The notes under the pieces are model-generated. The model had not been told where the DNA came from, did not search any database, and saw only the letters and a list, made by a program, of their open reading frames with translations. This document shows positions 1 to 9,603 of a stretch of 64,000 nt of DNA, piece by piece. Every line of letters starts with the position of its first letter. Within the stretch, counting starts at the first letter, position 1. The DNA is taken from NCBI RefSeq assembly GCF_013387485.1, contig NZ_JABBXB010000003.1, positions 124,001 through 188,000 on the forward strand, given 5' to 3'. The stretch comes from Stenotrophomonas sp. SAM-B. GTDB taxonomy: Bacteria > Pseudomonadota > Gammaproteobacteria > Xanthomonadales > Xanthomonadaceae. A program made the translations under genes and the position numbers.

Positions 1-474
1 CTGGAACTGGAACCCGGCGCCGGGCGCGTGCTTGGCCTGCTCAGCGTGACCCAGCTGCCGCGCCGGCTCATGTTCGATTTCCGCGATTTCTTCTCCAAGG
101 GCTTCGCCTTCAACCAGGTCGAGGGCCGCGTGGCCTTCAGCGACGGCATGGCCACCACCGACAAGGTGCTGATCGAAGGCCCGGCGGCCAACATCACCAT
201 CCGTGGCCAGACCGACCTGCGCCAGCAGCGCTTCGACCAGACCATCGACGTCAACCCGCGCGCGGGCAACCTGCTCACCGTGGTCGGTGCGGTCGCCGGC
301 GGCCCGGTCGGTGCGGCGGTGGGCGCGGCGGCCAATGCGGTGCTGTCCAAGCCGCTGGGCGAGATCGGTGCCAAAACCTACCGCGTGACCGGCCCCTGGG
401 CCGAACCCAAGGTCGATGTGATCGACCGCGACGCAGCGCCCAAGCCGGCCCCGGCCGCCCCCCCGGCGCGCTGA
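1..474 (+). CDS. yhdP: YhdP-family AsmA-like protein, C-terminal part (5' end outside window)
   Basis: The reading frame is open from the first base and ends with TGA at 472-474, giving the last 157 residues of a longer protein. The segment reads GRVLGLLSVTQLPRRL, then DFRDFFSKGF, then a run of short beta-like repeats and a glycine/alanine-rich stretch (AVAGGPVGAAVGAAAN), which is how the AsmA-like C-terminal domain of YhdP/TamB-related proteins looks. YhdP-family proteins are inner-membrane-anchored periplasmic bridges implicated in phospholipid transport to the outer membrane. A Pro/Ala-rich tail closes the protein. The next gene, tldD, follows by 54 bp, the same yhdP-tldD order as in enterobacteria. 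The anchor and most of the repeat body lie upstream and cannot be judged. Confidence 0.8.
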   Translation: MELEPGAGRVLGLLSVTQLPRRLMFDFRDFFSKGFAFNQVEGRVAFSDGMATTDKVLIEGPAANITIRGQTDLRQQRFDQTIDVNPRAGNLLTVVGAVAGGPVGAAVGAAANAVLSKPLGEIGAKTYRVTGPWAEPKVDVIDRDAAPKPAPAAPPAR

Positions 475-528
475 CCCCTTTCCCGCGCCCGGGTTGCGAT
501 CGCGCCCGGCGCCCATAGATCAAAGAGC

Positions 529-1974
529 ATGAACAACAACGCACTTTCGCTGGCCACCGACCGTCTGCTGCTGCCCGCCGGGCTGGATGCGAACGGTCTG
601 GAACGCACGTTCGGCACCCTGCTGGGGCCGGGCATCGATTTCGGGGATCTCTATTTCCAGCACGCCCGCCGCGAGAGCTGGAGCGTGGAGGACGGCATCG
701 TCAAGGACGGTGCGCATTCGATCGAGCAGGGCGTGGGCGTACGCGCCATCGCCGGTGAAAAGACCGGCTTCGCCTACTCCGACGACATCCACAGCGACGC
801 GCTGCTGGCCGCGGCAAACTCGGCCCGCGCCATCTCCCGCGAGGGCGGGGCGCAGTCGGCCCGCTCGCTGGTGCGTGGTAGTGGCCGCGCGCTGTACCCG
901 GCGCTGGACCCCATCGACGGCATGGGCAACGAGGCCAAGGTCGAGATGCTCAAGCGCCTGGACCGCTACCTGCGCGCCGCGGACCCGCGCGTGCAGCAGG
1001 TGATGGTCAGCCTCTCCGGTGGCGTGGACACGGTGCTGATCGCGCGCAGCGATGGCGTGCTCGCGGCCGACGTCCGCCCGCTGGTGCGGTTGAACGTGCA
1101 GGTCATCGTCGAGCAGCACGGCCGTCGCGAGTCGGGCTACTCCGGTGGCGGCGGTCGTTACAGCTATGAAGAACTGTTTGCCGACGGGCGCCCGGAGGGC
1201 TTCGCGCGCGAGGCCCTGCGCCAGGCGCTGGTGAACCTGGAGGCGATCCCGGCTCCGGCCGGGGTGATGACCGTGGTGCTCGGCCCGGGCTGGCCCGGCG
1301 TGCTGCTGCACGAAGCGGTCGGCCACGGCCTGGAAGGCGACTTCAACCGCAAGGGCACCAGCGTCTATGCCGGCCGCATCGGCGAGCGCGTGGCCGCACC
1401 GGGCGTGACCATCGTCGACGACGGCACCCTGGACGGCCGCCGCGGCTCGTTGAACATCGATGACGAGGGCCACCCGACCCAGTGCACCACGCTGATCGAG
1501 GACGGCATCCTGGTCGGCTACATGCAGGATTCGCTCAATGCGCGCCTGATGGGCGTGGCGCCGACCGGCAACGGCCGTCGCGAGTCGTTCGCGCACATGA
1601 CCATGCCGCGAATGACCAACACCTACATGCGCGCCGGCCAGCACGATCCCGAAGAAATGATCCGCTCGGTCAAGCGCGGCCTGTACGCGGTCAACTTCGG
1701 TGGTGGCCAGGTCGACATCACCAGCGGCAAGTACGTGTTCTCGGCCACCGAGGCCTACCTGATCGAGGACGGCAGGATCACCGCGCCGGTGAAGGGCGCC
1801 ACCCTGATCGGCAACGGCCCGGAAACCATGCAGAAGGTGCGCATGATCGGCAACGACCTGGCCCTGGACGAGGGCGTGGGCATCTGCGGCAAGGATGGCC
1901 AGAGCGTACCGGTCGGCGTGGGCCAGCCGTCCCTGCTGATCGATGGCATCACCGTGGGCGGCACCCAGGCCTGA
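529..1974 (+). CDS. tldD: Metalloprotease TldD
   Basis: This 481-residue protein is the TldD subunit of the TldD/TldE (PmbA) zinc protease, a heterodimer that degrades unfolded peptides and processes microcin-type precursors and the CcdA antitoxin in enterobacteria. The HExxxH zinc motif is visible as HEAVGH at about residues 261-266, followed by [12 protein letters not shown], typical of TldD. Length and start (ATG with an AAAGAG ribosome-binding site) fit the family. The partner gene pmbA lies 0.75 kb downstream on the same strand, separated only by yjgA on the opposite strand, so both halves of the enzyme are present. Identification is firm; the natural substrate in this organism is unknown. 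Confidence 0.97.
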   Translation: MNNNALSLATDRLLLPAGLDANGLERTFGTLLGPGIDFGDLYFQHARRESWSVEDGIVKDGAHSIEQGVGVRAIAGEKTGFAYSDDIHSDALLAAANSARAISREGGAQSARSLVRGSGRALYPALDPIDGMGNEAKVEMLKRLDRYLRAADPRVQQVMVSLSGGVDTVLIARSDGVLAADVRPLVRLNVQVIVEQHGRRESGYSGGGGRYSYEELFADGRPEGFAREALRQALVNLEAIPAPAGVMTVVLGPGWPGVLLHEAVGHGLEGDFNRKGTSVYAGRIGERVAAPGVTIVDDGTLDGRRGSLNIDDEGHPTQCTTLIEDGILVGYMQDSLNARLMGVAPTGNGRRESFAHMTMPRMTNTYMRAGQHDPEEMIRSVKRGLYAVNFGGGQVDITSGKYVFSATEAYLIEDGRITAPVKGATLIGNGPETMQKVRMIGNDLALDEGVGICGKDGQSVPVGVGQPSLLIDGITVGGTQA

Positions 1975-2051
1975 GCCGGATGCGTACGCCCGTGCTGCCC
2001 GATCACGCGGCCGCCAGCAGGGTGCTGGCGCCGCCGCGCGAGCGCCGGGAC

Positions 2052-2666
2052 TCAGTCCTCGGCGTTCTCGTCGCTGTCGCTGTCCGTGTCGGCCACGTCG
2101 TCCAGCGCATCCTCGGACGCGGCGTTGACGCCCTCCAGGCCGAGCGCGGCGGGCAGCAGCAGCGTACGCAGCACCTGGAAGATCTCGCGGTACGCGCGCG
2201 GCGGCTTGTTCTTGGCTTTTTCGGCCTGGGCGTTGCGCACCAGCGTGCGCAGCTCCTGGCGGTCGGCATGCGGGTACTCGTCCAGCAGGGCGCCCAGCGC
2301 CTTGTCGCCGTCCTTGAGCAGGCGCTCGCGCCAGTCTTCGACGCGGTGCATGGTCGCCACTTCCCGGCGCGAGGTCTCGCTGTTGGCGTCGAGCGCGTCG
2401 CGGATCGCATCCAGCACGGCGTCGTCTTCGCGGCGCATGTGCTTGGCCAGGAACGCCAACTGGCGCTTGTGGGCGATATGCGCGGTGATGCGCTTGGCCT
2501 CGGCGATGTGCGGCAGCAGATCTTCCGGCACCGGCAGGCGCGCCAGCTGGGCCGGGGTCAGCGAGACCAGCTTCTCGCCCAGGGCCAGCACGTCCAGCGC
2601 AGCCCGGCGGTTCTGGCTGCGGCTGATATCAAGGAATTCACCGGTTTCTTCGTCGCGTCCGCGCAT
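2052..2666 (-). CDS. yjgA: Ribosome-associated protein YjgA (DUF615)
   Basis: A 204-residue acidic and basic-rich protein of the YjgA/DarP family, which associates with late 50S assembly intermediates in E. coli. The start chosen is ATG at 2664-2666 ([18 protein letters not shown]); the open frame extends upstream to 2735 but those residues lack family character. The core contains SRSQNRRAA, then [16 protein letters not shown], and [12 protein letters not shown] near the end, all typical of DUF615. The C-terminus is an acidic Asp/Glu-rich tail. It is divergent from pmbA with a 68-bp gap, the same yjgA/pmbA divergence as in enterobacteria, and convergent with tldD. Confidence 0.93.
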   Translation of the reverse strand: MRGRDEETGEFLDISRSQNRRAALDVLALGEKLVSLTPAQLARLPVPEDLLPHIAEAKRITAHIAHKRQLAFLAKHMRREDDAVLDAIRDALDANSETSRREVATMHRVEDWRERLLKDGDKALGALLDEYPHADRQELRTLVRNAQAEKAKNKPPRAYREIFQVLRTLLLPAALGLEGVNAASEDALDDVADTDSDSDENAED

Positions 2667-2734
2667 CGTCTTATTTCCACATCCGTAAACTGTGCCGGCG
2701 TCGCGCCGGGCACTCACCTGTACAGGATAAAGCA

Positions 2735-4102
2735 TTGAACGTGATCTCCCCTGAAGTCTCCCCGGCCGACGACAGCCTGCAGCGCCTGGAGCAGCTGGCC
2801 GACATCTCCCAGCGCCTGCTGGAGCGGGCCAAGGCCCTGGGCGCCACCCAGGCCGAGGTCAGCTGCAGCGATGAGCGCGGGCTGGATGTGAACGTGCGCC
2901 TGGGCGAGGTCGAAACGGTCGAATCCACCCGCGACCGCGGCATCGCCGTGACCGTCTACTTCGGCCAGCGCAAAGGCAGTGCCAGCACCGCCGACCTGCG
3001 CGAGAGCAGTCTGGAGTCGACCGTGGCCCAGGCCTGCGCCATTGCCCGCCACACCGAGGACGACGAGGCGGCCGGCTTGGCCGAGGCAGCGCTGATGGCC
3101 CGCGAGTTCCCGGACCTGGACGGCTGGCACCCGTGGGAGCTCAGCGCCGATGCGGCGCTGGACCTGGCACTGGCCTGCGAAGCGGCCGGTCGCGAGGCCG
3201 ACGCCCGGATCAGCAACTCCGACGGCGCCTCGGCCGCGACCGCGCAGAGTCTCTCCGTGTATGCGAACTCGCATGGCTTCATCGGCCGCGAGCGCAGCAG
3301 CCACCACTCGATCGGCTGCGCGCTGATTGCCGGGCAGGGCGATGGCATGCAGCGCGACGGCTGGTACAGCAGCGCGCTGGCCCGCGAGGATCTGGACGAT
3401 GCGGCCTCAATCGGCCGCCGTGCCGCCGAGCGTACCGTTGCCCGGCTGGACCCGCGCTCGATGACCACCGCGCAGATGCCGGTGCTGTATTCGCCGGAGG
3501 TGGCCCGCTCGCTGATCGGCCACCTGCTCGGCGCGGTCTCCGGTGGTGCGCTGTACCGCCGCGCCAGCTTCCTGCTCGACAGCGTCGGCACCCGCCTGTT
3601 CCCGGACTGGTTCGGCATCGAGGAGCTGCCGCTGCTGCGCCGTGGGCTGCGCTCGGCGGCCTTCGATGGTGATGGCGTGGCCACCCGCAACTCGGCCCTG
3701 ATCCGCGACGGCATCCTGGAGCGCTACATCCTGGGCAGCTACTCGGCACGCAAGCTCGGCCTGCCGACCACCGCCAACGCCGGCGGCGTGCACAACCTCA
3801 AGGTCCGCGCCAACGCGGGCGACCTGGTCTCGATCGCCCGCCACATGGGCAACGGCCTGCTGGTCACCGAGCTGATGGGGCAGGGCGTCAACAGCGTGAC
3901 CGGTGACTACTCCCGAGGCGCCGGCGGCTTCCGCGTGGAGAACGGCGAGATCACCTACCCGGTGGACGGCATCACCATCGCCGGCAACCTCAAGGACATG
4001 TTCGCCAGCATCGAGGCGGTGGGCACGGACATCGATACGCGCTCGCACGTGCATACCGGCTCCATCCTTGTAGGACGAATGACCGTTGCCGGTAACGATT
4101 GA
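2735..4102 (+). CDS. pmbA: Metalloprotease PmbA/TldE
   Basis: A 455-residue TldE/PmbA subunit, partner of TldD. As is normal for TldE, no HExxxH motif is present; the zinc site is supplied by TldD. The C-terminal half has the shared fold ([10 protein letters not shown], then [19 protein letters not shown] and [20 protein letters not shown]). The start is uncertain: TTG at 2735 lies 6-7 bp after an AGGA ribosome-binding site, and a GTG two codons later (2741) is also possible; no ATG is available nearby. It faces yjgA divergently, so the 68-bp gap should hold both promoters. Confidence 0.95.
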   Translation: MNVISPEVSPADDSLQRLEQLADISQRLLERAKALGATQAEVSCSDERGLDVNVRLGEVETVESTRDRGIAVTVYFGQRKGSASTADLRESSLESTVAQACAIARHTEDDEAAGLAEAALMAREFPDLDGWHPWELSADAALDLALACEAAGREADARISNSDGASAATAQSLSVYANSHGFIGRERSSHHSIGCALIAGQGDGMQRDGWYSSALAREDLDDAASIGRRAAERTVARLDPRSMTTAQMPVLYSPEVARSLIGHLLGAVSGGALYRRASFLLDSVGTRLFPDWFGIEELPLLRRGLRSAAFDGDGVATRNSALIRDGILERYILGSYSARKLGLPTTANAGGVHNLKVRANAGDLVSIARHMGNGLLVTELMGQGVNSVTGDYSRGAGGFRVENGEITYPVDGITIAGNLKDMFASIEAVGTDIDTRSHVHTGSILVGRMTVAGND

Positions 4103-4180
4103 CGTATTCTATGGAGGCTGCCCTGGCAGGCGGGGAGCCTGCCGCGTGCACTACCCATTACCTCGAACAAGGAGTTTCAC

Positions 4181-4558
4181 GTGAGCGATTTCGATAACGT
4201 CACCACCCCGCCGCCGCCGGCGAGCGCCCCGGCCCCGGCCGACCAGCGCACCATGGCCCTGGTGGCGCACCTGCTGGGCATCTTCACCTGGTTCATCGGC
4301 CCGCTGATCATCTGGATGATCAACAAGGACGACAGCAGCAAGGGCTTCGTCATCGACCAGGCCAAGGAAGCGCTGAACTTCCAGATCACCATCACCATCG
4401 CGATGCTGATCTGCATCGTGTTGATGATCGTCATCATCGGCGGACTGCTGGCCCCGCTGGTCGGCCTGCTGAACCTCGTGTTCTGCATCATCGCCGCAGT
4501 GAAGGCCAACAACGGTGAGTACTACCGTTATCCGTTCACCCTGCGCCTGATCAAGTAA
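4181..4558 (+). CDS. DUF4870 small membrane protein
   Basis: A 125-residue protein with a Pro/Ala-rich N-terminus (TPPPPASAPAPADQRTMA) followed by three hydrophobic segments at about residues 28-46, 64-88 and 90-105, with the charged loop INKDDSSKGFVIDQAKEALN between the first two. This pattern, especially DQAKEALNFQ, is characteristic of the DUF4870/Tic20-like small membrane protein family of unknown function. Translation starts at GTG 4181, 7 bp after a strong AAGGAG. It stands alone, followed at once by a rho-independent terminator, so it is probably monocistronic. No biochemical role can be assigned. Confidence 0.85.
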   Translation: MSDFDNVTTPPPPASAPAPADQRTMALVAHLLGIFTWFIGPLIIWMINKDDSSKGFVIDQAKEALNFQITITIAMLICIVLMIVIIGGLLAPLVGLLNLVFCIIAAVKANNGEYYRYPFTLRLIK

Positions 4559-4581
4559 TCGATCCGCAGCGCTGGAACGAA

Positions 4582-4610
4582 AAACGCCCGGGATTCCCGG
4601 GCGTTTTTTT
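4582..4610 (+). terminator. Rho-independent terminator after DUF4870 gene
   Basis: AACGCCCGGGA pairs with TCCCGGGCGTT around a very short loop and is followed by seven T residues, a classic intrinsic terminator 24 bp after the stop codon. Confidence 0.9.
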
Positions 4611-4623
4611 GCGTCATCGCGTC

Positions 4624-4648
4624 GTAGAGCCACGCCATGCGTGGCTGC
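4624..4648 (+). repeat. SMAG-type GTAG hairpin repeat
   Basis: GTAG is followed by an 8-bp stem, AGCCACGC / GCGTGGCT, with a 3-base loop. The layout (GTAG head plus short GC hairpin) is that of Stenotrophomonas SMAG repetitive extragenic palindromes. It sits in the convergent gap between the DUF4870 gene and ispA. Confidence 0.7.
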
Positions 4649-4660
4649 CTTCACGATCGC

Positions 4661-5539
4661 TCAATGATCCCGCTCAACCGCCAGTTTCGCCAGCGCACGC
4701 AGTGCATCGGCCGCCTCACCATATCCGGCCAGACCATCGAACATCTGTTCGCTCAGGGTGCGCAGGTGCGCCTTCGCGCCCTCCATGCCCAGCAGCGCCG
4801 GGAAGGTCGACTTGGCCTGCGCCTCGTCCTTGCCGGCGGTCTTGCCCAGCTGTTCGGAACTGGCTTCGACATCGAGGATGTCATCACGCACCTGGAAGGC
4901 CAGGCCCAGCGACGCGGCCACGGCATCCAGCGTCGCCAGATCGGCTTCAGGTGCCTGGCCACACAGCGCGCCCATGCGTACCGCCGCGCGGATCAGCGCG
5001 CCGGTCTTGAGCGCGTGCATGCGTTCAAGATCCTGCAACGGCTGCTGATGGCCGGTGGCATCGATATCCAGCGCCTGGCCGCCGCACATGCCGGCCGCGC
5101 CGGAGGCGTGCGCCAGGGTCTGCAGGCAGGCCACGCGCAGCGCGGCCGGCAGGGCCGCATCGGCGATCAGGCCGAACGCGCGCGTCTGCAATGCATCACC
5201 GGCGAGGATCGCGGTCGCTTCGTCGAAGGCGATGTGGGTGGTCGGCCGGCCGCGACGCAATGCGTCGTCGTCCATCGCCGGCAGATCGTCGTGTACCAGC
5301 GAATACGCGTGGATCAGTTCCACCGCCATCGCGGGGGCATCCAGCGCGCTTTCATCCGCACCGAAGATCCGGCCGCTGGCATACACCAGCAGCGGTCGCA
5401 TGCGCTTGCCGCCACCGAGCACCGCATAGCGCATCGCCTGGTGCAGCCCACGCGGGGCATCGGTCGGAGAGGGCAGGCTGGCGTCTAGATGATGTTCGAT
5501 CCGGTCGCGCCAACGCGCGAACGTGGCCTCAACCGTCAT
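4661..5539 (-). CDS. ispA: Farnesyl/geranyl diphosphate synthase (polyprenyl synthetase)
   Basis: A 292-residue class I prenyltransferase that condenses IPP with DMAPP and GPP to make farnesyl diphosphate for quinone, undecaprenyl and heme O synthesis. The first Asp-rich motif is DDLPAMDDD, in the usual context [16 protein letters not shown]; the second is [13 protein letters not shown] near the N-terminus binds the IPP diphosphate. The start at ATG 5537-5539 ([15 protein letters not shown]) was chosen because the upstream extension reads out of xseB. The gene overlaps the 3' end of xseB by 11 bp, the usual xseB-ispA pair; dxs, which often follows, is not here. Confidence 0.95.
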   Translation of the reverse strand: MTVEATFARWRDRIEHHLDASLPSPTDAPRGLHQAMRYAVLGGGKRMRPLLVYASGRIFGADESALDAPAMAVELIHAYSLVHDDLPAMDDDALRRGRPTTHIAFDEATAILAGDALQTRAFGLIADAALPAALRVACLQTLAHASGAAGMCGGQALDIDATGHQQPLQDLERMHALKTGALIRAAVRMGALCGQAPEADLATLDAVAASLGLAFQVRDDILDVEASSEQLGKTAGKDEAQAKSTFPALLGMEGAKAHLRTLSEQMFDGLAGYGEAADALRALAKLAVERDH

Positions 5540-5789
5540 GGCCGGGCGGGTCGAACGGGACGGCGGTGTCGGGCTGGGCCGGATCGCTGAGCAGGCGCAC
5601 GCGCAGTTCGGCCTGTTCCAGCGCCTGCTGGCACTGGCGGTACAGACCGACACCACGTTCGTAGGCGCTGAGCGATTGTTCCAGGCTCATTTCGCCGGTT
5701 TCCATCTTCTCCACCAGCTGCTCCAGCTCTTCCAGCGACTGCTCGAAGTGGGCAACCGGGGAGGTTTCATTGGGGGACTTCTTTGCCAT
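5529..5789 (-). CDS. xseB: Exodeoxyribonuclease VII small subunit
   Basis: An 86-residue protein of helical-hairpin type. The signature [20 protein letters not shown], then [21 protein letters not shown] (split here as two pieces) is the conserved XseB core. The small subunit wraps XseA in the ExoVII complex, which degrades single-stranded DNA. The C-terminal tail (PFDPPGHDG) overlaps ispA. The gene opens with ATG and probably forms a two-gene transcript with ispA. Confidence 0.95.
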   Translation of the reverse strand: MAKKSPNETSPVAHFEQSLEELEQLVEKMETGEMSLEQSLSAYERGVGLYRQCQQALEQAELRVRLLSDPAQPDTAVPFDPPGHDG

Positions 5790-5825
5790 GCGCCAAGTGT
5801 GGGCCGCCGGCCCGGCGGGGTCAAT

Positions 5826-7115
5826 TCACGCCGCGCCCGGCGTCCACTGCAACTGCGCATGATGGGCCTGCAGCCACGGCTGCAGGGCGGCACCGATCAC
5901 GCGGTCGCCGGCCGCCAGCAGGGTTTCCTCATCGAAAAGCAATGGCAGCTGGCGGCGTTGCCACGGCGGCAGGCCCTGCTGCTGCAGCAGGTCTTTGAGT
6001 GCGTGCGAATGCGCGCGCCCGGGCAGCTGGATGCGCTCGCCGCCGCGCCGCGCACGGATCTGCACCGGCGTATCGAAGCCATCGACTGCACCGATCAGGC
6101 GCAGCTCACCGCCATCGGGCAGGGCCAGCGGCGCGCGCCCATCCCAGTGCACGCTCCAGTCGGCCGGCAGCGCCAGGCTGGCCGAGAGCAGGTGCAGTTG
6201 CCCGCGCCAACGACGGATGCGGGCACCCTGCCAGGCGAACTGCGCATCGGCATGGTGCGCGGCCGGCAGCAGCTCGCGTTCGACCGCCTCGACGCCCGCG
6301 GCCGGCAGCGGTGGCAGGCCGCTGCCACGCACCCAGTGCCGCAGCAGGCGCGCGCGCCGTTCGACCGGCTGCCGCATCAGGCGCGCGCAGTCGATCACGC
6401 CGGGGCCCACGCTGCAGCGTTCCAGCGCGTCGCGGTCGGCGCTGTCGAGCAGATGCTGGGATTGCGCGCACAACGCCGCGCTGCGCGCGAAGGCCGCGTC
6501 CGCCTGCGGCCAGCGCTGGCGCAGTTGGGGGAGCACGTGCAGGCGCAGGAAGTTGCGGTCGGCGTCGTCGCTGGCATTGCTGGGGTCTTCGATCCAGTCC
6601 AGCCCTTCGGCCTGCGCATGCGCGCGCAGGCTGCTGCGCGGAACCTCCAGCAAGGGGCGCCACACGGTGCCGGCGCCAAATGCGCTGGTGACCTGCATGG
6701 AGGCCAATCCATCCACGCCGGAGCCGCGCAGTGCCCGCAGCAGGAACGTCTCGGCCTGGTCATCGCGATGATGGGCCAGCGCCAGCTGTTCGCCGGGCAG
6801 CAGCTGCGAGGCGAAGGCCTCGCGCCGCGCATGCCGCGCGGCGGCTTCCAGCCCCTGTCCCCGGTTGCGCGGTACCTGCACGCGGATCACCCGCAGCGGG
6901 ATGTTCCAGCGGGCGCAGACCTGCGTGCAGTGCACGGTCCAGGCATCCGCCTGCTCCTGCAGGCCGTGATGGACATGTACGGCGCGCAGGCCAGCCGTGC
7001 GCTGCGCCGGCGAGGTGGCCAGCCAATGCAGCAGGACGGTGGAATCCAGCCCGCCGCTGAAGCCCACCAGGACCGGATGGACGACAGAGGGCGGTGGCGG
7101 AAGCAGGGGAGTCAT
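5826..7115 (-). CDS. tilS: tRNA(Ile)-lysidine synthetase TilS
   Basis: A 429-residue enzyme that converts C34 of the CAU-anticodon isoleucine tRNA to lysidine. The N-terminal PP-loop ATPase motif SGGLDST is at about residues 20-26, followed by AVHVHHGL and the HHRDDQAETFLLRALRG motif, all diagnostic for TilS. The C-terminal half holds the tRNA-binding domain (RARRGGERIQLPGRAHSH). The start at ATG 7113-7115 (MTPLLPPPPS) is chosen over a longer open frame that has no family similarity. It follows xseB by only 36 bp on the same strand but in the upstream position, so it may be transcribed together with xseB-ispA. Confidence 0.95.
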   Translation of the reverse strand: MTPLLPPPPSVVHPVLVGFSGGLDSTVLLHWLATSPAQRTAGLRAVHVHHGLQEQADAWTVHCTQVCARWNIPLRVIRVQVPRNRGQGLEAAARHARREAFASQLLPGEQLALAHHRDDQAETFLLRALRGSGVDGLASMQVTSAFGAGTVWRPLLEVPRSSLRAHAQAEGLDWIEDPSNASDDADRNFLRLHVLPQLRQRWPQADAAFARSAALCAQSQHLLDSADRDALERCSVGPGVIDCARLMRQPVERRARLLRHWVRGSGLPPLPAAGVEAVERELLPAAHHADAQFAWQGARIRRWRGQLHLLSASLALPADWSVHWDGRAPLALPDGGELRLIGAVDGFDTPVQIRARRGGERIQLPGRAHSHALKDLLQQQGLPPWQRRQLPLLFDEETLLAAGDRVIGAALQPWLQAHHAQLQWTPGAA

Positions 7116-7181
7116 GGGGAGAGCAGCCTCAGGCAGACCGGCAGTATCGGCGCTGCGTGGTGGCGATGCCACGCGGAGCCT

Positions 7182-7742
7182 TCATGGCGTCTCTGCGTCC
7201 ATTGCCGAGCGGCCCTGGCGGTCGATGCGATACCAGGTGCCGCCGACCATGGCGGTATGGCCGTGGTCGTCCGGCGTCCCCTTCCGGCAGCCCTCGCAGA
7301 CGCGGGCCACGCCGTCTTCGAAGGCCCAGCCGAAATCGAACGTGGCCGGGAAGGCCTGACGCAGCTCGGTATCGAAGTAGCCGATGCGCGCGCCGACGCG
7401 GCCGCGCACCAACCCTTCCACCACATAGTCCGGGCCGTTGTCGAAGGTGATCACCGGCAGCTGCCGGCCATCGGCGCGGACATAATGGAATCCGCCGCCG
7501 GCATGGACCGCCGCCAACCCGTCCTGATCGTAGGACAGCGAGGCCAACGCCTCGGGCGCGAGCGCAAGACGTCCGTTGGCCCACCGGCACCCGGCCAAGG
7601 ACTGGAACCCGTCTTCCTCGGTCAGGGCCTCGCATTCCGTGCCCGCGCCCCAGGCGATGCCGGAGGCGAACAGACCGGCCACCAGCAGCAGGGGCCGCAC
7701 CTGGCGGCCCCTGTTCGTTGCGTTGCGGAGGGGCAGACGCAT
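7182..7742 (-). CDS. Exported protein of unknown function coupled to alkaline phosphatase
   Basis: A 186-residue protein with a basic N-terminus and hydrophobic segment (PLLLVAGLFASGIAWGAG), a probable Sec signal peptide cleaved near residue 25. The mature part contains two Cys pairs (CEALTEEDGFQSLAGC and CEGCRKG) and WG-repeat-like stretches such as GYFDTEL and FEDGVARVCEGC. I do not recognise a catalytic family; it may be a WG/KWG-repeat-like secreted protein. Its ATG overlaps the TAA stop of the upstream phosphatase gene as TAATG, so the two are almost certainly co-translated, which hints at a shared periplasmic or surface role. Confidence 0.7.
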   Translation of the reverse strand: MRLPLRNATNRGRQVRPLLLVAGLFASGIAWGAGTECEALTEEDGFQSLAGCRWANGRLALAPEALASLSYDQDGLAAVHAGGGFHYVRADGRQLPVITFDNGPDYVVEGLVRGRVGARIGYFDTELRQAFPATFDFGWAFEDGVARVCEGCRKGTPDDHGHTAMVGGTWYRIDRQGRSAMDAETP

Positions 7743-9454
7743 TACTTCGTATCGCCGGCCTGGCGCTCGAAGGCGGTCGGCTTGGGCAGCTCGACCGGCA
7801 CGCCCTTGGCGTCGCAGGTCCCGGCCTCGCACAGGCGCTGGCGCAGGCGCGGGGTGGCCTGCACGATCATGTGGTAGATCGCGTTCTGCTCCATCGTGCC
7901 GCGCACCGCCTTGCTGCCCGGGCCACGTGCCCAGATGCCCACGTCTTCGCCGCCATGGGATTCGCTCTTGGCCGGCACCAGCGCTTCCTGCATGTAATCG
8001 GGATGCTCGGTATCCACTGCGGTGAGGTCAGGCCGGCCGGTGGTCGGATCGAAGCTGCTCGGGTTGTGCGGATACCGTTTCGGCCCGACCGGCTGCTGGT
8101 TGGTGGCACCGGTGTAGCCCGGGCCGTTGGCATAGGTCAGCGTCGTGTAGGGCAGGCCCAGGCCATCGCGGGCCAGCTCCAGCTTGCCGGCGCCGTCTTC
8201 GCCACCCTTGTCCTTCACTTTGCCGAGGATCGGATTGCCACGCGCCGGATAGCCGACGAAGTTCAGCGTGTGCGAGTGGTCGGCGGTGACGATGATCAGG
8301 GTGTCCTGGTCCGAGGTCGCCTCGACCGCGGCACGCACCGCATCGGACAGCGCCACCGTGTCGGTCAGGGCACGGTAGGCATTGCCGCTGTGATTGGCGT
8401 GGTCGATGCGCGCGCCTTCCACCATCAGCACATAGCCTTCCTGGTGGCGCGACAGGTTGGCGATCGCCGCCTTGGTCAGCTCGGCCAGGCTCGGCTCACC
8501 GGCCGGATCGTCCTTGCGCTCGGCCTCGTAACGCATGTGGTCCGGCTCGAACAGGCCGAGGATCGCCGGTGCGTTCGCGGCGGCCTGCAGCTGCGTGGCG
8601 TTCCAGACATACGCACCCTGCGGGTGGGCCTGCTGCCACTCGGTCACCAGGCTGCGCCCGTCCAGGCGCTGACCGACCTTGTCATCGTATTCCGGATCGC
8701 GTTCTTCCACGGTGGTGAACTCGCCGCGGCCGCCGCCGAGGGCGACCAGCGGGCCGCGTCCGAAGCGCGCGGTCGACAGCAACTGCTGGGCGATATCGCG
8801 GCAGCCGGCAGCCTTGGCCTCCTCGGGCACGTCGGTATCGTTTTCCCAGTTGCGCTCCGGGGAGTGCGCATAGGTCGCCGCCGGGGTGGCATGGGTCAGG
8901 CGCGCGGTGGAGACCACGCCGGTCGCCATGCCGGCGCTGTCGGCCAGCTGCAGCCAGGTCAGCAGCCCCTTGCCCAGGCTGTCGGCGCAGTCATTGCGCG
9001 TGCCTGCGCTCACACCGATCGCGCCCATGTGGGTCTTCACGCCGGTGGTGATCGCCGTCATCGTGCCCGCCGAATCCGGCGTCTGCGAATCGGTGTTGTA
9101 GGTCTTGCTGAACGCCGTGGCCGGGAAGCGCTCCCAGGACAGGAGGTTTTCCTCGCCCGGGTGGCCGTTGCGCTGGCCTTCGAAGATGCGCGCCGCCGCC
9201 ACCGTGGTCAGGCTCATGCCATCCCCCAGGAACAGGATGACGTTCCTGGCCTTGCCGTCCATCGCCCCGGTACTGGCCGCACGTGCCGCGCCGCTGCGGT
9301 ACCACCACTGCGGGGTCTCCCCGGCGGGGTGGGCAATGGCCGGCACATCGACCTGGACCGCGCCGGCAGAGGCGCTGGAGGAGGGAGCGGTACTGGCGCA
9401 GGCGCCGAGCAGCAGGGTGGTGACGGCGGCCACCAGAGGCGTGAAACGGGACAT
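7742..9454 (-). CDS. Alkaline phosphatase, lipoprotein (PhoA superfamily)
   Basis: A 570-residue phosphomonoesterase. The N-terminus is a lipoprotein signal with lipobox LLGAC (Cys19), so it should be membrane-anchored. The catalytic core shows a first metal ligand in LFLGDGM (Asp78), the phosphorylated serine in TPDSAGTMTA (Ser128), and further metal-binding segments EGARIDHANHSG, TADHSHTLN and HGGEDVGIWARGPGS, all characteristic of bacterial alkaline phosphatases. The start ATG 9452-9454 gives a clean signal peptide; the open frame runs 23 codons further upstream without support. No convincing Pho box was found upstream. The downstream gene is translationally coupled to it. Confidence 0.93.
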   Translation of the reverse strand: MSRFTPLVAAVTTLLLGACASTAPSSSASAGAVQVDVPAIAHPAGETPQWWYRSGAARAASTGAMDGKARNVILFLGDGMSLTTVAAARIFEGQRNGHPGEENLLSWERFPATAFSKTYNTDSQTPDSAGTMTAITTGVKTHMGAIGVSAGTRNDCADSLGKGLLTWLQLADSAGMATGVVSTARLTHATPAATYAHSPERNWENDTDVPEEAKAAGCRDIAQQLLSTARFGRGPLVALGGGRGEFTTVEERDPEYDDKVGQRLDGRSLVTEWQQAHPQGAYVWNATQLQAAANAPAILGLFEPDHMRYEAERKDDPAGEPSLAELTKAAIANLSRHQEGYVLMVEGARIDHANHSGNAYRALTDTVALSDAVRAAVEATSDQDTLIIVTADHSHTLNFVGYPARGNPILGKVKDKGGEDGAGKLELARDGLGLPYTTLTYANGPGYTGATNQQPVGPKRYPHNPSSFDPTTGRPDLTAVDTEHPDYMQEALVPAKSESHGGEDVGIWARGPGSKAVRGTMEQNAIYHMIVQATPRLRQRLCEAGTCDAKGVPVELPKPTAFERQAGDTK

Positions 9455-9603
9455 GGACAGGAAAATCTCACATGTGAAACGGGCGTTCATTATGCAGAAC
9501 GCCGCAAGGCACGCCGATGACACGCTGATTTTCCGTGCGCGCCTCGTTCCAGGGCCCCGCTTGGGCTAAGGTGCCTAGCTGTCAAATTACCTCTGGAACG
9601 CGC

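Noticed and set aside
520-1644. Long minus-strand open frame (374 codons) opposite tldD
   Set aside because: GC-rich shadow frame; the plus strand encodes an unmistakable TldD with zinc motif.
9470-9479. TCACATGTGA palindrome upstream of the phosphatase as Pho box or operator
   Set aside because: Does not match the Pho-box direct repeat and is only 10 bp; too little to support a regulatory call.
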